Of a stretch of DNA of 38,551 nucleotides, positions 1 through 7,320 are shown one piece after another. The notes beneath the pieces were generated by a model. The model was not told the origin of the DNA, ran no database searches, and saw only the letters and a list, made by a program, of their open reading frames with translations. The translations under genes and the position numbers were made by a program. The number at the start of each line of letters is the position of its first letter. The first letter of the stretch is position 1. This stretch comes from Micrococcales bacterium 31B (lineage in GTDB: Bacteria > Actinomycetota > Actinomycetes > Actinomycetales > Dermabacteraceae), in NCBI GenBank assembly GCA_022803075.1, contig JAFFTF010000016.1, forward strand, positions 1 to 38,551, written 5' to 3'.

Positions 1-1
1 C

Positions 2-1258
2 GGCGGGAACGGCGGAGACGGCGGGAACGGCGGAGACGGCGGGAACGGCGGGAACGGCGGGAACGGCGGTGGCGATGATTCCGGCACCGGTGGTGGCGGC
101 GTTGACAACCCCGGTGGTGGGGACGATTGCCCGCCCGGAGATGACTCGGGCAACGGCGGTAACGACGGTGGCGATGATTCCGGCACTGGCGGCAACGACG
201 TAGACAATCCAGGTCATGGTGGTCATCACGGCAATGGTGGTCACAATGGTCATGGTGGTCATCACGGCAATGGTGGTCACAATGGTCACGGTGGTAACCC
301 GGGTCATGGAAACCAGGGCAACGACGGTGATAATGGCAATTCCGGCGGTAACGACGGTGGCGATGATTCCGGCACTGGCGGTAACGGCGTTGACAACCCC
401 GGTGGTGGCGATGATTGCTCGCCCGGCGGGAACGGCGGAGACGGCGGGAACGGCGGGAACGGCGGAGACGGCGGGAACGGCGGGAACGGCGGAGACGGCG
501 GTGACGGCGGAGACGGCGGTAACGGCGGTGACGGCGGAGACGGCGGGAACGGCGGAGACGGCGGTAACGGCGGCAATGACGGCAGTGACGGCCAGGACGG
601 CCAGGACGGTCAAGACGGTCAGGACGGCCAGGACGGTCAAGACGGTCAAGACGGTCAAGACGGTCAAGACGGTCAAGACGGTCAAGACGGTCAAGACGGT
701 CAAGACGGTCAAGACGGTCAAGACGGCCAGGACGGTCAAGACGGTCAAGACGGTCAAGACGGTCAAGACGGCCAGGACGGCACCGACGGTACGGACGGCA
801 CCGACGGTACGGACGGCACCGACGGTACGGACGGCACCGACGGTACGGACGGCACCGACGGTACGGACGGCACCGACGGTACGGACGGCACCGATGGCAC
901 GGACGGCACCGACGGTACGGACGGCACCGACGGTACGGGCGGAAACACTGTCGACAATCCCGGCTCGGGTGGCAACACCGACGACTCGGGTACCGGCGGT
1001 AGCACCGTTACCAACCCCGGTTCCGGCAACGGGTCGGGCACGCCAACCACTGGCAACAAGGGCAATACCAGCAATTCGGGTACTGGTGGCACGACAGTGC
1101 GCAACACCAGTAACGAAGCTTCGGGTACGGCCAACAGCACGGTGTCACGCCTCGCCGAAACCGGCGTTGACGGGGCAGGTGCCGCTGGCCTGAGCGGTGG
1201 CCTGCTGGCCATCGGCGCGGCCCTCTTCGGTTGGGCTCGTCGCCGCAAGCAGCGGTAA
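2..1258 (+). CDS. Collagen-like, sortase-anchored cell wall protein (3' part, start outside window)
   Basis: The frame is open from the window edge to TAA at 1256-1258, so the N-terminus and signal peptide lie upstream. Almost the whole visible part is Gly-X-Y: GGN/GGD triplets, a His-rich block, then 21 GQD and 17 GTD triplets, followed by a Gly/Ser/Thr/Asn-rich stalk. The C-terminus is a textbook cell wall sorting signal: LAETG at 1151-1165 (an LPXTG variant with Ala at position 2), a hydrophobic stretch (AGLSGGLLAIGAALFGWA) and the basic tail RRRKQR. By family knowledge a sortase would cut between T and G and attach the protein to peptidoglycan. Collagen-like tracts usually form extended trimeric stalks, so a surface-display or adhesion role is inferred. 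A second frame, 216-1193, is also open, but it is the same repeat read out of phase and has no sorting signal. Confidence 0.9.
   Translation, partial: GGNGGDGGNGGDGGNGGNGGNGGGDDSGTGGGGVDNPGGGDDCPPGDDSGNGGNDGGDDSGTGGNDVDNPGHGGHHGNGGHNGHGGHHGNGGHNGHGGNPGHGNQGNDGDNGNSGGNDGGDDSGTGGNGVDNPGGGDDCSPGGNGGDGGNGGNGGDGGNGGNGGDGGDGGDGGNGGDGGDGGNGGDGGNGGNDGSDGQDGQDGQDGQDGQDGQDGQDGQDGQDGQDGQDGQDGQDGQDGQDGQDGQDGQDGQDGQDGQDGTDGTDGTDGTDGTDGTDGTDGTDGTDGTDGTDGTDGTDGTDGTDGTDGTDGTGGNTVDNPGSGGNTDDSGTGGSTVTNPGSGNGSGTPTTGNKGNTSNSGTGGTTVRNTSNEASGTANSTVSRLAETGVDGAGAAGLSGGLLAIGAALFGWARRRKQR
212..283 (+). repeat. Two identical 36-bp tandem units encoding a His-rich block
   Basis: Positions 212-247 and 248-283 are identical. 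Each encodes GHGGHHGNGGHN, and a degenerate third part follows to about 310. About ten histidines fall within 33 codons, which is unusual inside a collagen-like stalk and could bind divalent metal; that function is inference. Confidence 0.9.
425..589 (+). repeat. GGN/GGD triplet tract
   Basis: 9-bp units of the type ggcgggaac, ggcggagac and ggcggtaac alternate, encoding Gly-Gly-Asn and Gly-Gly-Asp. The same units open the window (2-66), so the tract is present at least twice, separated by the His-rich block and copies of a DDSGTGG...VDNPGGGDD module. Confidence 0.85.
590..778 (+). repeat. 21 tandem Gly-Gln-Asp triplets
   Basis: This is a run of 9-bp units, mostly ggtcaagac with a few ggccaggac, coding for 21 consecutive GQD triplets. 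The near identity of the DNA units points to recent slippage expansion. A unit length of 9 bp keeps the frame, so copy-number change would alter stalk length without breaking the gene. Confidence 0.92.
779..931 (+). repeat. 17 tandem Gly-Thr-Asp triplets (18-bp DNA unit)
   Basis: Here the DNA period is 18 bp (ggcaccgacggtacggac), so two codon versions of GTD alternate. The tract starts exactly where GQD ends and gives 17 triplets. A single synonymous-level change (ccgatggcacg) lies near 890-900. Confidence 0.92.
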
Positions 1259-1273
1259 GCGATAGCGCAAAAG

Positions 1274-1303
1274 CCGGGCGTCCCTTCGGGGGCGCCCGGT
1301 TTT
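1274..1303 (+). terminator. Rho-independent terminator of the wall protein gene
   Basis: An 11-bp stem (ccgggcgtccc / ggggcgcccgg, one G-T pair) closes a TTCG loop and is followed by TTTT, 15 nt after the stop codon. Confidence 0.88.
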
Positions 1304-1458
1304 GCATGCGCACGCTTGGCTACGCGCGGGGCCGGGTGTGCAGATCGGACGCCAACCGGCCCCCTTGGCATCGTACGGCCAGCGATTGCGACCCGGCGCT
1401 CGTCCGTGACACCCGCGCGTGACGGGCCGCGTCCAACCCACAACCGCGGCCAATACAG

Positions 1459-1494
1459 CAAAGAGGCCGCCGCCCCACGGGGGGCGACGGCCTC
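1459..1494 (-). terminator. Rho-independent terminator of the MFS gene
   Basis: A 14-bp stem (arms 1463-1476 and 1481-1494, one imperfect pair) is followed on the minus strand by TTTGC. It lies 15 nt after the MFS stop codon. With the facing terminator at 1274-1303 it insulates the two convergent genes. Confidence 0.8.
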
Positions 1495-1509
1495 GAGGAC
1501 TAGCCAGAG

Positions 1510-2940
1510 TTATGCGTACTTGACCTCGAACTCGTCTTCGAGCGCCTCAAGGCTGCGGCCCCGGGTCTCGGGCACAAACTTCGCCACAAACGTGATCGAG
1601 CACAGTCCGATCGCCGCGAAGATGTAGAACGTCGTCGAGATGCCGAGGCTCTCAATGAGTGGCGGCATGGCGAATCCCACTGCCGTGTTCGTCAGCCACA
1701 ACACCAGGGCTGCGAGGCCGAACGCTAGGCCGCGAATGCGCTGCGGGAAGATCTCCGAGAGCATCAGCCAGGCCAACGGCCCTAGGGTGCCCTGCATGAA
1801 CGCCAAGAACGTGACAGTCAGCAGCAGAATAATGAAGGGCTTCACCGTCTCGCCATCGGCAATCACTTGCGAGAACACGCCGATCAGCAGCAGCGAACTG
1901 GTGGTGCCGATGAGGCCGCCAATGAACATGGGGCGGCGTCCGATACGGCCGAGCAGCCAGATACCCACGAAGGTTGCGAGCACCGAGATGACACCGTTCG
2001 CCGTTTGGCCAATCAAGGCGGCCTGCGTGGTAAAGCCCGACTCTTCAAGAATCTGCGGACCGTAGTACATCACGGAGTTCACGCCGGTGAGCTGCTGCAC
2101 CATGGCGATGCCCAGTCCGATGAACAGCACACGGCGGATCCACCGCACTTTCAGGTCGGCATACGAGCCCTTTTCGAGAGCCTCCGTGCGGGCAGCGTGC
2201 GCCTTAATGTCGTCAAACTCGGCCTCCGCCTCTACGTGCGAATCACGCACCTGCTTGAGCACGTCCATGCCGTCGTAGGGGTGGCCATTCAAAATCAGCC
2301 AGCGGGGGCTTTCTGGCATGCGCAACATGCCGAAGAACAAGAACACGGCCGGCAGGCCAGCCACGGCCAGCATGTAACGCCAAACTGCGCCGTGGTCGGG
2401 GAACGCCGACGCCAAGACCGCGTTGATGATGAAGGCCAGCAATTGGCCCGAGACGATCATCAGCTCGTTCATGGTGACGAGCTTGCCTCGGCGTGCCACG
2501 GGTGCCACCTCCGAGAGGTACAGCGGCACGGTAACCGATGCGCCGCCCACGGCGAGGCCAAGCACAAAACGAGACACCACCATGACGGGAATGTTCGGTG
2601 CCAACGCGCACCCGAGCGTCCCCACCAAAAAAACGACCGCGAGCCACAAGATAAGCCGACGTCGACCGATCTTGTCGGCCATGCGGCCACCGATGAGTGC
2701 GCCGAAAGCGGCACCCAGCAGCAATGCCGAGACGATGAAACTCTCGTCGAAGGCGGTGACGGCCTCACAGTGGAAGGTCATGAAGGGCAAAGCGCCTGAG
2801 ATGACGCCCGTGTCATAGCCGAACAAGAGGGCGCCAAATGTGGCGACGATGGCAACGCGGGCGATGCGGTTGCGGGTCGGGGGCGACCCCACGATGGTGC
2901 GGTTCAGGGTGCGTGAGATCGGGGGCTTTCGGGAGGCCAT
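1510..2940 (-). CDS. Sugar-porter family MFS transporter
   Basis: 476 aa. It shows the family marks in order: LLFGYDTGVISGALPF in helix 1, GGRMADKIGRRRLIL between helices 2 and 3, PESPRWLI after helix 6, the long central loop, GRIGRRP between helices 8 and 9, and PETRGRSLEALE after helix 12. The length and the twelve hydrophobic segments fit a complete sugar:proton symporter in the cytoplasmic membrane (xylose/myo-inositol/glucose group). The substrate cannot be read from sequence. The start is ATG at 2940 with AAGGA a few nt upstream on the minus strand. The gene is single, diverges from the peptide-transport operon and ends in its own terminator. Confidence 0.93.
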   Translation of the reverse strand: MASRKPPISRTLNRTIVGSPPTRNRIARVAIVATFGALLFGYDTGVISGALPFMTFHCEAVTAFDESFIVSALLLGAAFGALIGGRMADKIGRRRLILWLAVVFLVGTLGCALAPNIPVMVVSRFVLGLAVGGASVTVPLYLSEVAPVARRGKLVTMNELMIVSGQLLAFIINAVLASAFPDHGAVWRYMLAVAGLPAVFLFFGMLRMPESPRWLILNGHPYDGMDVLKQVRDSHVEAEAEFDDIKAHAARTEALEKGSYADLKVRWIRRVLFIGLGIAMVQQLTGVNSVMYYGPQILEESGFTTQAALIGQTANGVISVLATFVGIWLLGRIGRRPMFIGGLIGTTSSLLLIGVFSQVIADGETVKPFIILLLTVTFLAFMQGTLGPLAWLMLSEIFPQRIRGLAFGLAALVLWLTNTAVGFAMPPLIESLGISTTFYIFAAIGLCSITFVAKFVPETRGRSLEALEDEFEVKYA

Positions 2941-3333
2941 GTGCGTCCTTGAGTTTGGGCCACGGAGGGTTCCGTAGGAATTGTTAGTATGTTAAGACAA
3001 AGTAGTCGAAAAGTTGCTGACGTGCGCGAATCTGCACCAACTGCGGTTGCGTCTGGCAATTAAATGGACAACTTGAAACCAGCTACTGAATGATCACAGC
3101 GTGTACAGTGCGACCTGTCTCACAAAGTGCGTTAGGATACGGTTACCGACGCCACCAGCGCATTTATGTTGTGTGAACTACGTGAGGTGCGGTGGCCAAG
3201 GCGCCAATATCCATTTCATCGGCGAACTATCTCGCGCCTGTTGCTCGTTTGCGGCATCGAGTGTGACCTTCGCCATCGGCTCCAGGATGGCAACGCGCGT
3301 GCCGCGTCTGCCCCCATCAAAGGGGATTTCCGC
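2941..3333. promoter_or_regulatory. 393-nt divergent intergenic region, AT-richer, no gene seen
   Basis: This region separates the MFS gene (minus) from the binding-protein gene (plus), so both promoters should lie here. It is clearly less GC-rich than its surroundings, mainly at 2975-3165. I see a TAGGAT -10 candidate at 3133-3138 followed at once by the small palindrome cggttaccg (3140-3148), but no convincing -35 partner. A frame open from 3166 is only the upstream extension of the binding-protein gene and has no ribosome site. Confidence 0.4.
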
Positions 3334-5202
3334 ATGAGAATTACACGTAAGACTTCGCGCATTTGGCTGCGTGGTTGCGTCGCGGTAGCAGCACTGACGC
3401 TGTTCGCCGGCGGCAGCGGCCTCGGCATGCCACTCGCCGCCCACTCCACCTCCATCGGTGCAGCCGACTCCACGACGGCAGAAGCGGGCGACAATATCTT
3501 GAAGCTCGCGACCGCCGCGACTATCGACTCGTTTAACCCCTTCACCTCCGTCTACCTCCTGCCCACGAGTGTCAACCGCTACGTGTACGAGAACCTCGTA
3601 CAGTACGACGCGACCGACGGCTCACCCACGAAGGGCCTCGCCGACAGCTGGGAGACCAGCCCCGACGGCAAGGTCTGGACCTTCACGCTGCAAAGTGGAC
3701 TCGTCTGGTCCGACGACCAGCCGATCACCTCGGCAGACGTCAAGTGGACCTACGACCAGATGATGACGGTGCCCGACATGGCAGCGGCCAACGGCGGCCT
3801 CGTCGAGGGCTTCCAGTCGGTAGAGGCACCCGACGCGCAGACCGTGGTCATCACGCTCAAGGAGCCGCAGGCGGCCAACCCCGGCACCGAGATCCCCATC
3901 GTGCCCAAGCACGTGTGGGAGGCGATCAGCAACCCTGCCGAGTTCGCCAACGACAAAGACGTAGTCGGCTCCGGCCCGTACCTCCTCAAGAGCTACTCGC
4001 CCAACCAGTCGGTCGAGCTGGTCGCCAACCCGAAGTTCTGGCGTGGCGCCCCCAAGCTCGACGGTATTCGCTACACGTATTACACCAACGCCGACGCCCA
4101 GCTGCAGGCGCTACGCGCGGGCGACATTGACCTCGTCAGCGGCATCACGGACGCCCAGGCCAAGACCATCGAAGGAGACAGCCAGTTCACCGTGAACCGC
4201 GGTGAAGGCCGCCGCTTCTCGGGCATCGGCCTCAATCACGGGCTCCAGACCCCCGAGGGCGAGGCCTACGGCACCGGCAACCCCGCTCTCAAAGAACTGC
4301 CCGTGCGCGAGGCGATCCGCCTAGGCATCGACATTCCCACGATGATGAACAGCGTCATCGGCGGCTACGGCACCGTGGCCACGAGCTTCATTCCCTCTGC
4401 CTACGAGAAGTGGCACCTGCCCAACGACGACTCGGTGCTCGTCAAGTTCGACCCCGCTGCCGCCAAGGCAAAATTGGACGCAGCAGGGTGGGCCGCTGGC
4501 AGCGACGGCATTCGTACCAAGGCCGGGCAGCGACTCTCGCTGCGGCTGCTGATCGACGCGGATTCGCCCCAAAACAAGGCCATGTCCGACCTCATCACCG
4601 GCTGGATGAAAGACATCGGCATCGAGATCAAGGCCGAGTCGACCGACGGCGACACGCTCAGCGACCGCACCAGCACGGGCGACTACGACATGTATTTCAC
4701 GGGTTGGAGCGAAAACCCCGACCCCGACTACCAGCTCGGTATCAATCTCTGCTCGTCGCGGCCCAACGCCCAAGGCGAAGGCCCCACGTCTCAGGACGGC
4801 TTCTGCGACCCCGCGTTTGATGAGCTCTACGCGCAGCAGCACTCGGAACTGGACGAGGCCAAGCGCATTGAAATGGTCCGCGAAATGCAGCGCATCCACT
4901 ACAAGGCCGTGCCCAGCATCACCCTGTGGTACGCGCAGACCATCGAGGCGTACAACAACACGCGCTTCAAGGACTTCACGCTGCAGCCCACCGATGGCGG
5001 CGCCATCACGTTCCAGGCTGGCTACTGGGGCTACCTCACGGCAGCACCCGTGGCAGCGGCCAGCGCCACCGGAGCAGCGGCCGAAGACAGCGGTTCCAAC
5101 ACGGCACTGATAGCCGCAATTATCGGAGGCGTCGTCGTTGTCGGTGGTGGCGGCGCACTGGTTGCTGCGAAACGGAAGAAGTCGAGCGACAGCCGCGAAT
5201 AG
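3334..5202 (+). CDS. ABC transporter family 5 (peptide-type) substrate-binding protein with C-terminal membrane anchor
   Basis: 622 aa from ATG at 3334, preceded by AAAGGGGA at 3319-3326. The N-terminus (MRITRKTSRIWLRGC, then a hydrophobic run) is a signal peptide, but there is no lipobox. The body matches the SBP_bac_5 fold of Dpp/Opp/Nik proteins: SFNPFTSVY near the start, LADSWETSPDGKVWTFTL, the ITSADVKWTYD motif and VGSGPYLL. The last ~34 residues are a Gly/Val/Ile transmembrane helix followed by AAKRKKSSDSRE, so the mature protein is probably held in the membrane at its C-terminus instead of by a lipid. It captures peptides or a similar solute outside the cell and delivers them to the permeases encoded next. 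First gene of a five-gene operon. Confidence 0.92.
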   Translation: MRITRKTSRIWLRGCVAVAALTLFAGGSGLGMPLAAHSTSIGAADSTTAEAGDNILKLATAATIDSFNPFTSVYLLPTSVNRYVYENLVQYDATDGSPTKGLADSWETSPDGKVWTFTLQSGLVWSDDQPITSADVKWTYDQMMTVPDMAAANGGLVEGFQSVEAPDAQTVVITLKEPQAANPGTEIPIVPKHVWEAISNPAEFANDKDVVGSGPYLLKSYSPNQSVELVANPKFWRGAPKLDGIRYTYYTNADAQLQALRAGDIDLVSGITDAQAKTIEGDSQFTVNRGEGRRFSGIGLNHGLQTPEGEAYGTGNPALKELPVREAIRLGIDIPTMMNSVIGGYGTVATSFIPSAYEKWHLPNDDSVLVKFDPAAAKAKLDAAGWAAGSDGIRTKAGQRLSLRLLIDADSPQNKAMSDLITGWMKDIGIEIKAESTDGDTLSDRTSTGDYDMYFTGWSENPDPDYQLGINLCSSRPNAQGEGPTSQDGFCDPAFDELYAQQHSELDEAKRIEMVREMQRIHYKAVPSITLWYAQTIEAYNNTRFKDFTLQPTDGGAITFQAGYWGYLTAAPVAAASATGAAAEDSGSNTALIAAIIGGVVVVGGGGALVAAKRKKSSDSRE

Positions 5203-5218
5203 GTAAAGCTCCCAAAGT

Positions 5219-5255
5219 TCAGGGGCTCGATGCATATGCCGCATCGAGCCCCTGA
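5219..5255 (+). promoter_or_regulatory. Perfect 15-bp stem-loop between binding-protein and permease genes
   Basis: Arms 5219-5233 and 5241-5255 are exact inverse complements with a 7-nt loop. No T-run follows, so it is not a classic terminator. Its place, right after the binding-protein gene and before the first permease, is where ABC operons often carry an mRNA-stabilising or partly terminating hairpin that keeps binding protein in excess. That role is inference. Confidence 0.75.
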
Positions 5256-5296
5256 CTGCCGAAAGTACACGTGCACGACATGGAACGGGGAACCCC

Positions 5297-6358
5297 ATGA
5301 CTCCACAAACCCCGGAGGCCGCGGAGAACACCGCGTCACCCCCGGCACCCGAGAAGGCCACGTTCGAGGACACCCCGCCCCGCGACGCGTCCTTTATCAA
5401 ATACGCCGCAGCGAAGGTCGGCGGCGCCGCCATCAGTCTCGTGATGGTCGTGCTGCTCGGCTACTTCGCGTTCCGGCTGCTGCCCGGCGACCCCGTGCAG
5501 CGCATCGCCCGCGAGCGGCCCCTCAGCCCCGAGCAGATGCAGATTCTGCGCGCTCAATACGGCATGGACAAGAGCGGCGCCGAGCAGTTCATCGAGTACC
5601 TGAAGAACGTATTCACCCTGAACTTCGGCGAAAGCTACGTGTATCGCAAGAGCGTGAGCGCGCTGATCGGCGAATACCTCGGCCCCACGCTGCTGCTCAC
5701 CGGCACGGCCGCGCTCATCTCGATCGCCCTGGGTCTCTGGCTCGGGCAGCGGGCCGGCTGGAGGCACAACAGCCTGTTCGACAAGGTCGCGACGGGCACG
5801 TCGCTCGTGCTGTGGTCGGTGCCGACGTTCTGGTTCGCTTTGATTCTGCTCATGGTGTTCGGCGGCACCCTGCGCTGGCTGCCCACGGGCGGCCTCGTCA
5901 ACCCCGACATTGAGCCGGGCACGTTCGAGTACGTGATCGACGTGATTCGGCACATGATCCTGCCCGTGATCTCCATGGTGGCCGTCGTGTACGCGCAATA
6001 CCTGCTGGTCATGCGGGCCTCGCTGCTCGAAGAGAAGCACGCCGACTACCTCACCACGGCCCGCGCTAAGGGGCTGCGAGACGACCTTGTGCGCACCAAA
6101 CACGCCGTGCCCAACGCCCTGCTGCCGACGGTCACCATCGTGTTCATGCACATCGCGGGCCTCATCGGCGGCGCCGTCACGGTCGAGTCGATCTTCTCGT
6201 GGCCGGGCCTCGGCAAGCTCACCTTCGAGGCGCTCAAAGGCCCCGACCTGCCGCTACTGCAGGGCACCTTCGTGGTGTTCTCGAGCATCGTCATCATCAT
6301 GAACCTCGTCGCGGACTTCGTGTACCGCGTCCTCGACCCGAGAGTGAGGCGAGCATGA
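5297..6358 (+). CDS. Peptide-type ABC transporter permease (DppB-like)
   Basis: 353 aa, ATG at 5297 preceded by a gaacgggga purine stretch. There is a ~35-residue hydrophilic N-terminal extension, then a first helix ending in FRLLPGDPVQRI, the usual N-terminal signature of DppB/OppB proteins, and the cytoplasmic coupling loop DYLTTARAKGLRDDLVRTKHAVPNALLP (EAA-type motif with conserved G), about 90 residues before the end. Six transmembrane segments are expected. It forms the pore with the product of the next gene, which overlaps it by 4 nt (ATGA), a sign of translational coupling. Confidence 0.93.
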   Translation: MTPQTPEAAENTASPPAPEKATFEDTPPRDASFIKYAAAKVGGAAISLVMVVLLGYFAFRLLPGDPVQRIARERPLSPEQMQILRAQYGMDKSGAEQFIEYLKNVFTLNFGESYVYRKSVSALIGEYLGPTLLLTGTAALISIALGLWLGQRAGWRHNSLFDKVATGTSLVLWSVPTFWFALILLMVFGGTLRWLPTGGLVNPDIEPGTFEYVIDVIRHMILPVISMVAVVYAQYLLVMRASLLEEKHADYLTTARAKGLRDDLVRTKHAVPNALLPTVTIVFMHIAGLIGGAVTVESIFSWPGLGKLTFEALKGPDLPLLQGTFVVFSSIVIIMNLVADFVYRVLDPRVRRA

Positions 6359-7320
6359 GCGAGCCGACAATACAGCCGGACGCTCCGGGGGCCGCGCCCC
6401 AGCGTCAACGCTTCGCGTCCGCTGGCGCGACTAACCGGGGAGCCCTCGTACGGGCCCGCCGTCGGGCCGCCGCGGCACGCGTCTGGCGGGAGTTTCGGGG
6501 CCACCGGGCCGCCATGGCGTCCGCGATTTTTCTGCTGATCGTGATTATCGCGGCGATTCTGGCACCCGTGCTGGCGCCCTCCGAAATGCTCGAAGCGACG
6601 AAGAACCTCACGTCTCCGCGCAACGCGCCGCCCTCGCTCGAACACCCGCTGGGCACCGACCACGCGGGCCTTGAACTGTGGGCGCGCATGGTGTGGGGAG
6701 CGCGCGTGTCGCTCGTCGTGGGCATCTCGGCGACCATCGCCTCGGTGGTGATCGGCACGCTCGTTGGCATGGCCGCGGGGCACTTCACGGGCTGGGTCGG
6801 TGCGGTCATCATGCGCATCGTCGACTTCTTTCTCGTGCTGCCGAGCCTCGTGCTCGCCATTGTGCTGGCATCGGTGCTGTCGCGCGGCACGCTCACCATC
6901 GTGATCGCGCTGTCGGTCGCGTCGTGGGCGGGCACGGCCCGCGTCGTGCGGTCGCAGACTCTCTCGATTGAGGCGAGACCCTACATCGAGCGCGCGCGCG
7001 TGCTCGGCGCGGGGCACTGGCACATCATTTCGCGGCACGTGTTCCCCGCCGTGTTGCCGCTCGTGCTCGCGAACACGACCCTCACGGTGGGGTCGGCGAT
7101 CATCGCCGAATCCACGCTCGCGTTCCTGGGCCTCGGCGATACCACGCAGCAGTCGTGGGGCACGGTGCTGAAAGACTCGATGAACTATTCGGCCGCCATC
7201 AGCGGCTACTGGTGGTACATCCTCGTGCCCGGTCTTGCGATCGTGTTCGTGGTGCTCGCGTTCACCCTGATCGGGCGGGCGTTCGAGACGATCACCAACC
7301 CAACGTTGAAGGGGCGGTAA
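6355..7320 (+). CDS. Peptide-type ABC transporter permease (DppC-like)
   Basis: 321 aa. The start is placed at ATG 6355 inside the ATGA overlap with the previous stop; the frame is open further upstream but only as an antiparallel reading of the first permease. The first ~55 residues are hydrophilic and Arg/Ala-rich, then a first helix (SAIFLLIVIIAAILAPVLAP), the HPLGTDHAGLELWARMVWGAR motif typical of DppC/OppC, and the coupling loop PYIERARVLGAGHWHIISRHVFP. It pairs with the upstream permease. The stop overlaps the ATPase start by one base (TAATG). Confidence 0.93.
   Translation: MSEPTIQPDAPGAAPQRQRFASAGATNRGALVRARRRAAAARVWREFRGHRAAMASAIFLLIVIIAAILAPVLAPSEMLEATKNLTSPRNAPPSLEHPLGTDHAGLELWARMVWGARVSLVVGISATIASVVIGTLVGMAAGHFTGWVGAVIMRIVDFFLVLPSLVLAIVLASVLSRGTLTIVIALSVASWAGTARVVRSQTLSIEARPYIERARVLGAGHWHIISRHVFPAVLPLVLANTTLTVGSAIIAESTLAFLGLGDTTQQSWGTVLKDSMNYSAAISGYWWYILVPGLAIVFVVLAFTLIGRAFETITNPTLKGR

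Noticed and set aside
590-931. CRISPR-like regular repeats
   Set aside because: Units are 9 or 18 bp with no spacers, lie in frame in a coding region, and encode Gly-X-Y triplets.
216-1193. Long open frame of Ala/Thr/Val repeats over the wall-protein region, and minus-strand Pro/Ser frames at 304-576 and 763-1461
   Set aside because: They are the G-X-Y repeat read in other phases. Only the frame ending at 1258 has a sorting signal and a terminator behind it.
3166-3333. Upstream extension of the peptide-binding protein
   Set aside because: No ribosome site at 3166 and the extension would destroy the signal peptide; ATG 3334 has AAAGGGGA at the right distance.
5219-5255. Terminator of the binding-protein gene
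   Set aside because: The stem is perfect but no T-run follows and the operon continues, so it is listed as a regulatory hairpin instead.
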